A stretch of 64,000 nt of DNA, from positions 27,973,001 to 28,037,000 of the forward strand of contig NC_083367.1 of the NCBI RefSeq assembly GCF_030254825.1, written 5' to 3'. Both the position numbers and the translations under genes were made by a program. The notes below the pieces were generated by a model. The model had not been told where the DNA came from and searched no databases. It saw only the letters and a program-made list of their open reading frames with translations. The stretch comes from Meriones unguiculatus. Its lineage: Eukaryota; Chordata; Mammalia; Rodentia; Muridae. This document shows positions 23,906-35,692 of this stretch, piece by piece (within the stretch, counting starts at the first letter, position 1; each line of letters starts with the position of its first letter).

Positions 23906-24099
23906 TAAGGTTTTGTCTTTTTGTTTTGTTTTGATCAGACTTGGTTTGGTTTGGGCTTTGCATCTCAAAAACAAACCGTGTAGACTTATCTATTGGGATT
24001 GAGCAATCCAACCGTGCATATTGATTGAGTGGAGTTTTCTGTCATCAAAAGCTCTACCAATCAAGTGTCACCAACACAACCTTAAATGTTAGTTTAACA

Positions 24100-24550
24100 A
24101 GGAAGACAATTAACATGCCAAATCGAATGGGTAAAAGCCCATAGCATTTAACCCTACACAAAGAATTATAGGCAACTGAGTAAAGCTAAGAGCAGAAGAG
24201 ATCTTCTTGAGAGAAGATCACACCAAGCAGCCCAGTGCTAAAAGTAAGCCCTGAAAACATACATATAAGAAACAGCATATCCATTCAACAGGTTATATTT
24301 AGGTTATATATAATATATATAAGTAGGTCATATATAATCATATATAATATATTTATATTATATGTATATATGTATTTATATTGTGTATATGCATACAATT
24401 ATACAAGTATATTTATTATATATATTTACATTTTATATGTATATATACACATATATATTTTTATATATATTTATATAATATAAATATATGTACATACATA
24501 TAGAATATAAATCAATATACATATCCAATATAAATATAAACACCTATGAG
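24100..24550 (+). mobile_element. L1: Old L1 3' UTR tail with TA-rich tract
   Basis: The blocks AGATCACACCAAGCAGCCCA, TGCTAAAAGTAAGCCCTGAA and AACAGGTTATATTTAGGTTA recall the old rodent L1 3' UTR that ends in TATA-rich sequence. From about 24292 to 24535 it degenerates into a TA/TATG microsatellite. The frame at 24235-24483 is a translation of this repeat. Confidence 0.5.
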
Positions 24551-24561
24551 GTTGTGTTGGT

Positions 24562-25030
24562 ATAATGTTCTTGTGGAATGTATACAATTTACCCTTGTTC
24601 ATTCAAATGCTAATTTCTCTACTCCACTATCTGGGTTCAATCCAGACATTGCATTGTGGTGTTTATTCTAAGCATTACCTGTCTCAAGTTTGTGTAAACA
24701 TGCCATCATTTGTTCTCTGTACTGTCAATCCAATGCTGAGCAATGGAGAGTAGGGTGGGACATCCTGGTCTGGAGGGGAGAGGGTGGAAAGAGTGGGAAA
24801 GCAGAGATCTGGCAGGAGAGGACTTGGAACCGTGAGGAGAGATGAACCAGACCTAAGATTTGACTAAAAGCAAGTATAATGTGGGAAATCTGAATGGGAG
24901 GAAACTCCCGGCTTGGAGATTTAGGATAGAGTAACTATTGCCCAGCATTGTGCTCTAGGTTAATTAAATAAATCCTAGTCTCTGTGCGGTGATTTGGGTA
25001 TACAGCTGGTTTAGGAATAACCCGTTTAAT
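24562..25030 (+). mobile_element. ERVL-like solo LTR candidate
   Basis: The order TTTATTCTAAGCATTACCTG, TAAACATGCCATCATTTGTT, TGTCAATCCAATGCTGAGCA, a G-rich block, GAGGAGAGATGAACCAGACC and finally TTAATTAAATAAATCCTAGT (AATAAA poly(A) signal near 24967) followed by a U5-like end fits an ERVL-group LTR (RMER15/MT2-like). The name is from memory and the exact ends and target-site duplication are not resolved. Confidence 0.5.
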
Positions 25031-25329
25031 TAAAAGATAAATCAATAATGACTATTAATAACCAACAACAATGTTGCATTGTGCAAATTAAATGACACTT
25101 GTAAGTCTTCATCACACTTGACCTCTGGTCACTTTGGACTTTCTGCCTTCTGCCTTACTGTGATTCCCTTGTTGTTTCCTAAGATTCTCCACCACCTTCA
25201 ATGCTGCTTCTATAGCTTCTGGTTCCAGATTTTTTTCACAATTCCTCTTCCTCTGCCTCTGTGTAAATAGAAGGTTTTCCCAAGATTTCCTCATTTGACC
25301 TCATCTAATTCTACTTAATAGAGAATAAC

Positions 25330-26110
25330 TGTTCCGTCTTTCCCATGCCCCATTCAATCAATCACCAAGTTCTATTGATCCAACCTCATCAGTATTTCTT
25401 GCACCAATGCCATTTCTTCAGTTCCTGCCACTACCTCTCTAGTTCAGGCATTAATCATTCCTACCTGCAGTGTTCAATAGCCTCCTAACAGATCTCCCAA
25501 GTCCATTCTCAAAGTTCTGTCTTCAGAGTCTAACATGATCCTAAATTTCAACTGCGTGACTGAAAAAAAAAATCATATAGTACTCTCTCATAAGTGGTGA
25601 GGAAACAGTGAGATACAAGAAGGGAGACTTTTAATTAAGCCAGTCTCGGTCACAATAATGCAATTGGGGAAATCCTCCTAAAGGCTTTAATTGCTTTACT
25701 CCTTGGTAATAACATTTGTTTTGAACTCCAAAGGATTTTTTTAACCCATATTCTTTTTGCGTGTATTGAAAGAGCATAAGTGTTGAAAGAAAGCAGAGAA
25801 AGGAGGCAATAAGAAAGGAAGAATGAGAGTGAGTAGACAGGGAGAAACGTAGAAAGCAATTTTATATATAATTTTTCTAAGGTCCCATATTACTTTTAGA
25901 ATAAAGGGCCACTCACTAAATATGCCTTTAAGGTTTTTCATGATATGACATGTATTTCGTCTCTGCCAAGATGTCAACAATGATTACTAAACATAAATGC
26001 TGTACAGAACTACAAAAGAGAAAGTGCTGTTTTGATGTCCTTTACATGCTTTGTCTTACACAAACTACCCCTCCAACTAATGTTCCTCCATCGATCATAA
26101 GCACACAGTT
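25330..26110 (+). mobile_element. L2: Ancient L2-like LINE remnant
   Basis: Scattered matches to the L2 3' region in order: CAATAGCCTCCTAACAGATC, CCAAGTCCATTCTC, then TTTTAGAATAAAGGGCCACT, and GCCTTTAAGGTTTTTCATGA. Highly diverged, with unrelated sequence between blocks. Confidence 0.45.
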
Positions 26111-26389
26111 ACACACACACATTTGCTTTTGATGACATCTTTTTTTTTCTGTAAAATATTCCCCAAGTAAACTACTCCTCAAGCCTTAGACACTTACTTG
26201 GAAAACAAGGTAAATTTTGAGGTTGAATAGTATGCCTCTTCATTATTTGCACTTAAAAAAATTATTTCTATCCAAGCACACATAAAACTGAACAAGTTTC
26301 CTTGTGGATTTTTCAAATATCCTTAATGTTCATTATCCTTCTCCTGAACTCTTCCTCTGTCCTACCTTTCCATCTTCCATAATCTAAAC

Positions 26390-27600
26390 CACCCTGCCTA
26401 TCACAGAAGCTGTAAGTTGCCAAATAAAAACCCAGGGCCAGAAGTGGGATATCTCCCCTTGAGTTGTTGATCAGGGGTGTCTACGGAACCTACAAAAGAA
26501 CATAGGCTATTGTCATAGTTCTTGGCAGAGCTTAATTCTAAATTTCAACTGAGTGATGATAAGGCCCTGTTGCTGAATTTACTACACCCTTTCATCACAG
26601 AACATAAAGAAGCTAGGCCAACACTGACACAAAAGCTTCCTTGCTATGAATAGTTTTCATAGCACTGGGATGACTCTCCAGGCTGCTTGTGGGGGTTGGG
26701 AGGAGCTGTTGACACTCCTACCCAGCTATAAACCTTGCCAGCTACAAGAAGGACCAGTCTGATAAGTTATGCCCATGGGTGCAGTGATGGCATGAATGTG
26801 GTAGGTGTAACCACCCACTGCCTGACTGACCTGGCACTGTAAAGATAACCAATGACCCATCGCTGGAGAGCTCACAGGCCACAGAAATGAACTCGCCACT
26901 ATCAGTTTGCTAACTGAACATAGTATCACACTGCGCTCTAAAGATTCATGTATCTTTGACTTTAGATTAACATAGTTGTTCATCCTCATCACAGAAGCTT
27001 CTTTTACAATGGGCAGCAATTAACTCAAAAACTCACAGTGGGCCAAAGCGTAGAGGATATGTGTCTGCAGAGTTATCATTCATAAGTGGGCCCTCCATAG
27101 CACGTATCTCCCTCTAAGCCTCAGAGAACACGACTGAAGAGGGGCAAGAAAAACTGGAAGAGACAGAAGTCATGGAGAACCGGGTCAAAAGTTTTTATAG
27201 ATACGACAGGACAAATGCGCTCTTGAACTCAAAGCAGCTTATCTGAATAAGACCTGTGTAACAGCAAGTGAACGGATGTTCCAGAATGCAGCATTGAAAG
27301 GACTGAGTCCCTCCTACTGAGGAGTTATGGACGGTTGGGAGTAGGGTGTTGAGAGTCGGTTTTCTTTAGGGATGTTGTATCTTGTACATCAACCACGCTT
27401 CTGTGGATTGCCCTACAGCTATGCATATACGGTCAGCACAAGTTGAACTCAGTGTAATACTAGAAAATAAAAAGAGCATGTGGAATTTAGAGTGGGGTGT
27501 GGAAGCTGAGGGTGGGCATGAGAGAAGTTAGAGAAAGAAGTGAATTCGATTAAAATACATTATATGCATGGATGAAATGCTCAAAGAGTTAATACACAAA
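26390..27600 (+). mobile_element. L1: Lx8-like old L1 3' UTR
   Basis: It shares an ordered set of blocks with the copy at 57.5-58.8 kb: GAAGCTGTAAGTTGCCAAAT, AGTGGGATATCTCCC, the CATCACAGAACAT block, and the 3' end ATGGATGAAATGCTCAAAGA GTTAATA. The end block is the usual tail of old rodent L1 3' UTRs. Minus-strand frame 26726-27019 lies inside it and is not a gene. Confidence 0.6.
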
Positions 27601-27637
27601 TCATATGCTTTTATTTTTTATTTGTTACATTTTTTTT

Positions 27638-27815
27638 TCATTTACTCTGTGTGTGCATGTGTATACAAATGAGCACAAGCAAGCCAAGGGGTGCATTGGG
27701 AAGTCTAAGAACTTGAAGGAGTCAGCTCTCCTTCCACCATGTGGATCACAGCCCGGTCCATAGATCTGGCAGCAGACACTTGTACCCACTAGCCATCTTG
27801 ATGGCTGAGGTGTTC
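27638..27815 (-). mobile_element. B3: B3/B2-type SINE
   Basis: In reverse complement the tail (GTGTGTGCATGTGTATACAA), body (GAAGGAGTCAGCTCTCCTTC, CCATGTGGATCACAGCCCGG) and head (ACTAGCCATCTTGATGG) are recognisable. Family between B3 and B2 not settled. Confidence 0.6.
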
Positions 27816-28680
27816 TTTCTTTTCTGTGTGGTGTGAATTCCGATACTTCTCATCACACTCTAATGAAGTCCTTGCTGTTTGTTCTACTTTCTCAATCTGT
27901 AAACTTCTTGAGGATAAAAATTACAATTTTCATCTATACATCTCCATTATCTTGCCTGTTGTTTTCTGTGTGTGTGTGTGTGTGTGTGTGTGAAGAAATG
28001 ACATTTTATTAGATAGAAAGTAATTCTTAACCAATTTATTTCTCTCTATGATTTAATTTGATTGCATTTTATTTTTATTTTCTAGGGACTTTGAAGGCAA
28101 CCATATCCATGGTTTAAGATTTTTGACTTTTCTTTCCTGCAATAATTTGACTGTTTTGTAAGTACTGAGGGGTTTTGTTGTTGTTGTTGTTGTTTTCATA
28201 AATGTTTTCTAAGTACTGTTAGACAATTTTCAGTGGTTTAGTGAATTAGAAGTAAAAACAAAAGTTTCTCAATGCATTTTTGGTTTGATATTTTTGCACT
28301 TGGTATTCTCACATGATCTTACAATCTACCAGGTAACACTTCTGTCATATTCAGAAGATAACTGTGGATTCCTAAGCCGACATTAAACCTTTTTCAAGAG
28401 GGCTGTGTAGCTCTAAGGTGTCACCAACATCATTAGAGAAGACATAAAATTCCATGTGTTTTTATTCTGTTAATTTATTAGGTTGAGTTATTCTGGTGAT
28501 ATTTTTCTTTAACTGGTCTTAAAAGTCAAGTTTATAAACCAATAGGAAAACAAGACAAATTATTTCTTGTAGACAGTATATAAGAAATTAGTGAGTGTGA
28601 ACAAGTGTCAATAAATTTACAACTTGTTCTATATTAAGAAATGTAAACATAATGTCACTAGATGAGATGGTCTTTACTAC
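27816..28680. other. No gene; TG and GTT microsatellites
   Basis: A TG repeat (27967-27992) and a GTT repeat (28176-28194) lie in otherwise unique AT-rich DNA. Confidence 0.5.
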
Positions 28681-28682
28681 CT

Positions 28683-28808
28683 TTTTTGTTTTGGTTTGGT
28701 TTTTGAGACGGGGTTTCTCTGTGTATCCCTAGCTGTCCTAGAACTCACTTTGTAGACCACTCACCCCTGCCTCCTGAGTCCTAGAATTAAAGGCATATAT
28801 GGCCCAGC
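28683..28808 (-). mobile_element. B1: B1 SINE
   Basis: Reverse complement B1: GAGACGGGGTTTCTCTGTGT, CCTAGCTGTCCTAGAACTCA, CTTTGTAGACCACTCACCCC, CTCCTGAGTCCTAGAATTAAAG. The copy lacks about 20 bases of the central block. Confidence 0.9.
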
Positions 28809-28809
28809 T

Positions 28810-29380
28810 TTACTGTCTTTATTAAGTGTATTAATAATTACACAACCAACTAGATGCATGAGGGTGTTTGGGCTTGCTCATATTGAGCATATGCTTAAAT
28901 ATACCAGAGACTTTAAGGAATCACGATACAATTATAATAACTGTGAAAATATGCTTAGAATGTCAGCTGTTCTGCAGCATCTCTTCCATCACAGAATTGC
29001 ACTGTAAGTTCAAGAAATGAAAGCAGCCGCTGTTTAATGTTCCCCTATCCTGTTTCACAACACTTTACACACAGCCTGTAATCCAAACTCAGAGGGAGAT
29101 AACTTCCTGTCACCAACACAACCAAAGCAAAGAGTCACCTTCTGGTCTTATGGCGCTCTCTATCATTACTGGGTAACATCTGTACACTCAGGGACTCTGA
29201 TATCCACAAGCTATCACTTGGGACCAAGAGCAGAGGATCTTCTGTCTGAGTTTTAATCAAACTATCTAAAGCTCTATGGAATCCTGGGACTGATTATTCT
29301 AGGAATCTACTAGATTTAATAGCTATTCCTTTGATTTTTCTTTCATTTGTTTTCAGGAAATTCTTTGTGTTTTTTTTTTT
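28810..29380. other. No recognised element
   Basis: Unique-looking DNA without an exon or repeat that I can name. Confidence 0.4.
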
Positions 29381-29384
29381 AAAA

Positions 29385-29540
29385 AAACTGAATTACATAC
29401 CTATTATATGCAAGCACTGTGTCACAGGCCCAGGCTACAGAGGATTCCAGAAGAGAAGAGGAAGCAGTGATCTTACCTTCACAAATTTTGTCTAAAGGGG
29501 AAAAGGATTACTGAACAACTCACTTAAGCATATGTAATTC
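29385..29540 (+). mobile_element. Ancient L2/MIR-class remnant
   Basis: TACCTATTATATGCAAGCAC, TGTGTCACAGGCCCAGGCTA and CAGTGATCTTACCTTCACAA follow the order of a common ancient mammalian repeat. Subfamily and orientation are uncertain. Confidence 0.4.
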
Positions 29541-29544
29541 TACA

Positions 29545-30585
29545 TTTTCCATAAAAGAAAGGTATATAGGGCGAGGCAGACATATGGTAAAGAAGTAAGA
29601 AAAGACTTCCTTCCTGGTTTCATTGCATTTTCTGTCCTAGCTCTTTTTATTTCTCCGCATTGACTTCCAACCCAAAGCTTTGTGGGTCAAACACCTCAAG
29701 GCTCTACCTATGATGCATCTGATCATCTAACTACCATAACACCTGTCTAGAGAACAGCTGTCCTGTTCACAGGCATTGCTCCTACGCATCTACGTGTTGT
29801 TGATATTTACATACATGTTCTCATCATGAATATATTTTCAATGTGTAGAATAATCATAGAATGATAATACTAGAAGCTTGTTGTCAATTTTAGAAAAATG
29901 AAAAGAAGGATTTTGGGGGAGGGTCATTGAATGGCTTGAAAGGGGGCTGTTGGGTCTAATCTGAATGCTAAAGCCATAATGGAATTGTAGTAGAAATGTG
30001 GAGAAATAAACATCTAGCTGAGACTCCTTTGGTGAGAATTTGTGACCAGAGCTAAGCAGGAACGAAATGGATACATAATGTTTAAATTCTCATGGTTTTC
30101 CCAAGGGGTAGTAATAAACTTGTCTGGTGGGAGATAATTACCAGGCGTTAAAAGTGGCCCAGCGCTCTCTCTCACTGCCCCATTTCTATGCCACATCAGC
30201 ATGATATTTAAAGCACTAAACCAGTGTCCACACTGCCGAAAACGTGAGGCTGGCTGGTTTTGCATATGAAGCAAATTCTGTATAAATATTAATTTGACAA
30301 CTGTCAGCCCCACAGAGCCAGGGTTAGCATTACGTAAACTGTCAACCCACAGGCAGGTTGGAGAGGGGGTGGATACCCTCCGGGGAAGCCATCTCACCAC
30401 TCTGCCCCACACTGTTTTTTTTTTTAAGGAAGAGCTGACAGAGTCAAGGGCAAGGTAAGGAGAGCTGCAGAATTCATGGCTGTACTGAGCTCAGGCTTGT
30501 GCTGCTGAAGAGGCACCTTTAGGCTGAAGAGTCCGCTTCATTAACACAAATCCAGGCATGGGGAGTGACTTCACCACTAAGGACA
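29545..30585. other. No recognised element
   Basis: About 1 kb of unique-looking DNA. The minus-strand 132-codon frame 30014-30412 has no domain I recognise and no exon context. Confidence 0.35.
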
Positions 30586-30590
30586 AAACC

Positions 30591-31126
30591 AAGCAATAGG
30601 GGTTTTTTTTGTTTGTTTGTTTTGTTTTTATTATTTTTTTATTTTTTTGAGTTTTTTTTCCAATTTTTTTATTTATTACAATTTATTCACTCGTATCCCA
30701 GCTGTAGCCTTCTCCCTCATTCCTTCCCAATCCCACCCTCCCTCCCTGTCTCCTCCCTGTCCCCTCCCTGTCCCTCTCTAAGTCCACTGATAGGGGTGGT
30801 CCTCCTCCCCTACCATCTGACCCTAGCTTATCAGGTCTCACCAGGACTGGCTGCATTGTCTTCCTCTGTTGCCTGGTAAGGCTATTCCCCCATTATGGGG
30901 AGGTGATCAAAGAGCCAGCCACTGAGTTCATGTCAGAGACAGTTCCTGTTCTCATTACTATGGAACCAACTTGACACTGAGCTGCCATGGGCTACATCTG
31001 TGCAGGGGTTCTACAATGAAAGCAATAGAACCAAAAAAATCTGGGCACAGGGGTCTTTTCTGAGACTGATACTCCAACCAAGGACCATGCATAGTGATAA
31101 TCTAGAACCCCTGCACAAGTAATAGG
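30591..31126 (-). mobile_element. L1: L1 3' end with 5' inversion (twin priming)
   Basis: From about 30601 to 31012 the L1 3' UTR lies on the minus strand, with a long T-rich (A-tail) start. From 31013 to 31116 the adjoining L1 segment is inverted to the plus strand (GGGCACAGGGGTCTTTTCTG). About 12 bases (GAACCCCTGCAC) occur at the inner ends of both arms. The unit is flanked by AAGCAATAGG (30591-30600) and AAGTAATAGG (31117-31126), and the right flank continues GGTTTTAA, an L1 endonuclease-like site. Confidence 0.9.
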
Positions 31127-32290
31127 TTTTAATTTAGAACACAGATATTTTTTTCCTCCCTACGTAACTATGGGTAAGATATTATCTCCAAGTACCAGAG
31201 TTTCTAAAACCCTTTGAAACTTTTAAAGCAACAATACCCTCCTTCCCCCACGGGGAAGCAAGAAAGGCAAAGAACAGAACAGCACTCAGCCAAAAAGAAC
31301 TGAGGCCAGATACCTACTCACAAAAGCCCCATTCAGGGAGCCCAGCTATGTCTGCCTCTGCAGTGCCTGACTGCTCTATTTGACACCGTGCCCGCCGAAG
31401 CCTTCAGATGAAACACCTGCATCACCCTGGGTCCTTGATCTAGGCCCGCCCCTGGCAAGAGGCTGGGTCAGCTCATAGCTGGAACCCGGGAGCCTCTGGC
31501 TTCTCACTGTTTCCTCAATGACTCCTGCTGGTTCCCACTCACCAGAGGCTGTCAAAGCCACCAACACAGGAGCTACTTCTAGCTAAAACAAAACAAAACA
31601 AACAAAAAACAGGTTGACCGCACACACAGGGAATGCTTTCTGCATAGTCTCAGCCTGAACATGCAGCCCCATTTCATCCGTGCTTAGATCAGCTGGAAAT
31701 TTCTGCGGCAGGAAGGCTCCAAACCCGAATCGTCTACCGTTTCTCTGCCAAGGTTACAGTATCTTACTAGATTGCATCATTTGTTTTCCCCCATCGAGTT
31801 CTGGTGAAGGCTTTCTACCTCGAAACCATAAAACACCCGGGGAGACACCCTAAAACAGTTAACTATCTGTGACACCCTGCCTTACAAAGTTATACTTCCA
31901 ATACTGTCTTATGTTTGCGGCAGAACTGTGAGACTGTATTAATTGTGGTGGGGTGGTGATTTAAAAAAAAAAAAAAAAGTGGTACACATAGCAAATACAG
32001 CTCGTATTGTATTGGAGCCTCGTACAGGGTTAGTTAGAGAGATCTACACTGTCCGGTGCACAGTTACTTTCCTGTATGAGTGGCTATTTGCAAAGCTGAT
32101 TTACAATGTGACAAATAAGAAAATGGGAAGATGTACAGCCTCAGAGATGCTGAGAGAATCGCCATGCAGGCACTGTTCTCAAGTGCTGGGCACCGTAAAT
32201 TCTCACAAGATAAAGTGTGGAGCAGGGGAAGCAGTGGGCCGTTTTCTTTATTTCCCTTCCCTTTTGCCAGAATTCTAAAATCAAAACAGG
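31127..32290. other. No recognised element; A-run
   Basis: Unique-looking DNA with an A-rich stretch at 31583-31610 and an A-run at about 31962-31977. Frames here (31376-31567 minus, 31943-32278 plus) show no domain that I know. Confidence 0.35.
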
Positions 32291-32294
32291 AGAG

Positions 32295-32400
32295 GGTGAA
32301 CAGGAGCCACCAAGGACATGCCTGTGACTAGCTATGCCAGAGATACACGACCTTGGGCAAAGCCTATCACAATCCCAGCTCTTTTCATTGCTTTATTGTG
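32295..32400 (+). mobile_element. MIR: MIR-like fragment
   Basis: GACTAGCTATGCCAGAGATA and CACGACCTTGGGCAAAGCCT resemble the MIR core. Short and diverged. Confidence 0.4.
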
Positions 32401-32699
32401 TTTTGGAAAGACAACAAATGTCGTATAATATTATGTAATTGTCAAATATCAATAAAAAGAATATACACGTTTGTGAGATAAAACTGCATCATTTGGGATG
32501 TGATAAAGCATATATGAAGTTAGATCATAAATTAAGTACAGTGGCCATATATTTTTAACACTAAATGCTAGTCACACATTGGGTGGGTTTGATACTAGTT
32601 TCTGATTCTATGAGTTCTCCTAATATATGAGAGTTCCATATTGTACCTAAGTAGAACTAGTCGTAATCTTTCTTTTACTTTTTTTAAAAAATTCAAGCT

Positions 32700-32822
32700 C
32701 ATTCTCTTTATTATTATTACTTTGAGACAGGATTCATGCTGTCTGTTTGACTACCCTCAAACTCTTGGTCTTCCTGACCCCAACCCTCCTGCAGGTTGGG
32801 CTTACCAGTTCCTTTCCACTCC
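32700..32822 (-). mobile_element. B1: Diverged B1-type SINE
   Basis: TTTGAGACAGGATTCATGCT, ACTACCCTCAAACTCTTGGT and CCCTCCTGCAGGTTGGGCTT keep the reverse B1 order with many changes. The plus-strand frame 32641-32829 reads through it. Confidence 0.55.
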
Positions 32823-33178
32823 AGTTTAAGAAGGGAATTTTTTTTTAAGTATCATTTTATGTATGTGGTAATGAGAGGGTTTTCAATACCAGTTATTTGA
32901 CAGGTGCCAGGAGACACACAGAGACTGAGTAATCAGGAGTGAGGTTGCTAGGTCAAGGTCTTCCTGGGCTCCATGGTAAATTCAAGGGCAGCCCAGCTCA
33001 CAGCCTGAAACTCTCTCAAAAGACAAAAGAAGAAAGCAATCATTTGAGAGCAGGGCTGAAACCAGTTACATTATATAAGAGTGCGGAAAAGCATGGCATT
33101 TTGAAATCCTTGAGCCAATTGACTCTCAGGTGGATGACTATGAAACGATATTTTAAAAGATGTATAATTAAAGCAATT

Positions 33179-33179
33179 C

Positions 33180-33221
<42 letters not shown>

Positions 33222-33224
33222 ATA
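33179..33224 (+). repeat. TG microsatellite
   Basis: A run of GT units interrupted by TATATG, just upstream of a B3 SINE. Confidence 0.95.
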
Positions 33225-33225
33225 A

Positions 33226-33535
33226 GATGTAGTCCAATGGCTCAGAGGAAAAAAAGCTTGCCTAAGTTCAGATCTTCAGATACCAGTCAAATTAAGTAGC
33301 ACCCCATTTTCAGTCCCACCATTTCTACTGCGAGATGGAGGCAGAAATAAGAAAACTGGCTGAAGGCTCACAGGCCAGTGAGCCTGGAGCATACAGAAGT
33401 GTGACAGAAACAAGAGAGATCTCACCTCACTAGGGTGGGGGCAAGAATCAGCTCCAGATCCTGAGGGTTGTTCTCTGACCTCCATGTGTGCACCGGAGCA
33501 TGCACACATACACACCCCTACACACATAAATCATA
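33226..33535 (+). mobile_element. B3: B3-type SINE
   Basis: AGTCCAATGGCTCAGAGGAA at the head, the GCTCACAGGCCAGTGAGCCT body, GACAGAAACAAGAGAGATCT, TTCTCTGACCTCCATGTGTG and a CACACATACACACC tail give a near-complete B3. Confidence 0.7.
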
Positions 33536-33860
33536 TACATATCATGCACGCACATTCATACATATACACTTACATGCATGCCACTCACACATGTACACAC
33601 ATCCCTATGGGTGCTATTAACATATTATTAATATTATTAATTATTAATATCATCAATACTATATTCTTGATTATCAATATTATTGGTATCATAGCATTAA
33701 TATTATAAATACCATCGAGGCTATTAATAGCAAAGATTACAGAACAGAAAAGGAAGTACAGCCAGGTACAGTTATACGTTACACGAGGATTTCACTAAAG
33801 TCAGTGAATCTTGACACGTGAAAAGCATTATCTACAAAGAAATCACACAGAAGAGTCCCA
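33536..33860. other. CA/CATA tail and ATT-rich stretch
   Basis: The SINE tail continues as CATA/CACA repeats to about 33600, followed by an ATT/AAT-rich low-complexity stretch (about 33615-33725). Confidence 0.6.
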
Positions 33861-33864
33861 CACT

Positions 33865-34145
33865 GTAGTGAACACGTACTACATGTCTGAAGTAGCCAGG
33901 GGGGATGCTAGGCATTGGAGATGTGCTAGTTGAAAAGACAGACCAACTTCCTATCCTTCCCAAATGTATATCAGCTGGGACTATACAAATTCAGACAGTA
34001 ACTAAGAGAGCTTAGTAAGTGATTGCACAATGTCAAGTTCTGCTGAGTGTCACAATGGTGTAGGATCACTATAAAGAAAATGAAGCTTTTAGGAGGTAAT
34101 ACTAGGTAGGGACCTCAATCACTTGAGACTTCTAATTCAGGGGAT
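33865..34145 (+). mobile_element. Ancient L2-like remnant
   Basis: GTACTACATGTCTGAAGTAG, GGGGGATGCTAGGCATTGGA, AAAAGACAGACCAACTTCCT and AGTGATTGCACAATGTCAAG follow a common ancient mammalian repeat in order. Family by resemblance only. Confidence 0.45.
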
Positions 34146-34149
34146 AGAA

Positions 34150-34645
34150 ATTATACTGTCAAGATAAAGTACAGAGCGGACTCAGTCAGAGACACTGGGC
34201 AGAGGAGCTGGAGGTTCTTTCCATTTAGGCAACACTCTATCAGAGACTCAAAACCACAGCAAACAAGATCTATTGTCATGTAGCCCCAAACTTTGGTGAT
34301 ATGAATTCCAAAAATTTTGCAAGTACAAGGAAGAGGAGAGAGATTTCCTGGATGCTGAACCTAACCCATACTCAACCCTCTTTAGCACAAGGTTCCAAAG
34401 TAAATATACTCAGTATAATTGTGCCTACTCAAATAGAAGCATGTGTTTTTTCCCAATGGTAAACTGCACACCATTTCTGACCCCGGTAAACATACAGGAT
34501 TGAAGTAAAAAAAGCATTTTAAGTTGAATTTTTTAAGATAAAAAAGAAAAACTCTTCATTTTTAAGTGGCTTGAGGTGACATGTGAAAATGTTTTGGCAC
34601 TCGCTTGGTGGAGAAACCCTACAAAATCATGCAAACCAACAGACT
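34150..34645. other. No recognised element
   Basis: Unique-looking DNA. Confidence 0.4.
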
Positions 34646-34649
34646 CAGA

Positions 34650-34794
34650 TCTTAGAGATGGAGAGACAACTCAGCAATTGGGACCACTGACTGCTCCTCC
34701 AGAGGATATGACTTCAATTCCCAGAACCCACATGGAAGCTTGCAACTGTCTATAACTCCTGTTTCAGGGCATCCGTGGCAACAGGCATGCATGC

Positions 34795-34852
<58 letters not shown>
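34650..34852 (+). mobile_element. B2: B2 SINE with CA/TA microsatellite tail
   Basis: TTAGAGATGGAGAGACAACT, CTGACTGCTCCTCCAGAGGA and TCAATTCCCAGAACCCACAT form the head and body. The tail has expanded to about 20 CA units (34797-34836) and then TA units. Confidence 0.85.
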
Positions 34853-34854
34853 AC

Positions 34855-35358
34855 TTGACATTGCCTTCATATATATATGAAGGCAAAATATCCCCATACC
34901 CAAAATATAACCAATTAATTAATAAAACAAGAGACTCAGACTTTTATGTTTACTTTAAGAACAACAATGCAACTACCCAGTCCATCAAGGTTATAAGCAC
35001 AAGAAAAAAGCCACCAAATTCTGAAAGATGTCACTTTTAAAAAGCAATATGGAGGGAAGAAGAAATGATGGAAGTGGTGTAAATACAATGCTCATGTATG
35101 GAATTCTTAAAAAAAAAAAAAAAAGGAATCAATGTACGGCTTCTGGTGGCTTCATTGTACTGTCTGTGGATATACCCAAGCGAAACACTGGGATGCTGGA
35201 TTGGTTGTTGACCTTGATTTTTTAACTAACCTACTTTACTTAGGGTTTTAAACACTTCCCCCTCCCTCCCAACTGCTCAACACTGGGTAGGAGGGAAAGG
35301 TTTGTGCAGACAGGTGGTGGAGTTCTCTCTGCTACTTGCCACTGGGTAGGGTCGTAGG
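34855..35358. other. No recognised element; A-run
   Basis: Unique-looking DNA with an A-run at about 35108-35124. Confidence 0.4.
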
Positions 35359-35360
35359 AG

Positions 35361-35671
35361 TCTTTTTTTTTTTAAGCATACTTTTTAATTGATTTAGTAT
35401 TTATTACTAAATACTAAAAGAAAGAATAGTCTTTCTTTTTTAAGCATACTTTTTAATTGATTTAGTATTTATTACAATTTAGTCACTTTTTATCCAGCTG
35501 TGTCCCCCTCCCTTTTTCTTGCTCCACCCTCCCTTTTTCTTCTCCCCCTGTAAACCTCCCATAGTCCACTGACAGAGGAGGTCCTCCTCCCCTACTATCT
35601 GCCCCCTATCAGGTCTCATCAGGACTGGCTGCATTGTCTTCATCTGTGGCCTGGCAAAGCTCCCCACCCAG
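35361..35671 (-). mobile_element. L1: L1 3' end with rearranged tail
   Basis: In reverse complement the L1 3' UTR is clear: TTATTACAATTTAGTCACTT, GTCCACTGACAGAGGAGGTC, CAGGTCTCATCAGGACTGGC and GTGGCCTGGCAAAGCTCCCC. Its 3' tail is duplicated with a 68-bp offset (35373 and 35441) around a hairpin. The composite L1-ERV insertion begins directly to the right. Confidence 0.85.
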
Positions 35672-35688
35672 TGGGGGCTCACATTTTT
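35672..35688 (+). repeat. Target-site duplication, left copy
   Basis: TGGGGGCTCACATTTTT; the same 17 bases recur at 38887-38903. The unoccupied site would read CATTTTT/AACC, a good match to the L1 endonuclease preference TTTT/AA for a minus-strand insertion. Confidence 0.9.
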
Positions 35689-35692
35689 TTTT

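Noticed and set aside
24235..24483. 82-codon Tyr/Ile-rich frame resembling a membrane protein
   Set aside because: It is read from a TA/TATG-rich microsatellite.
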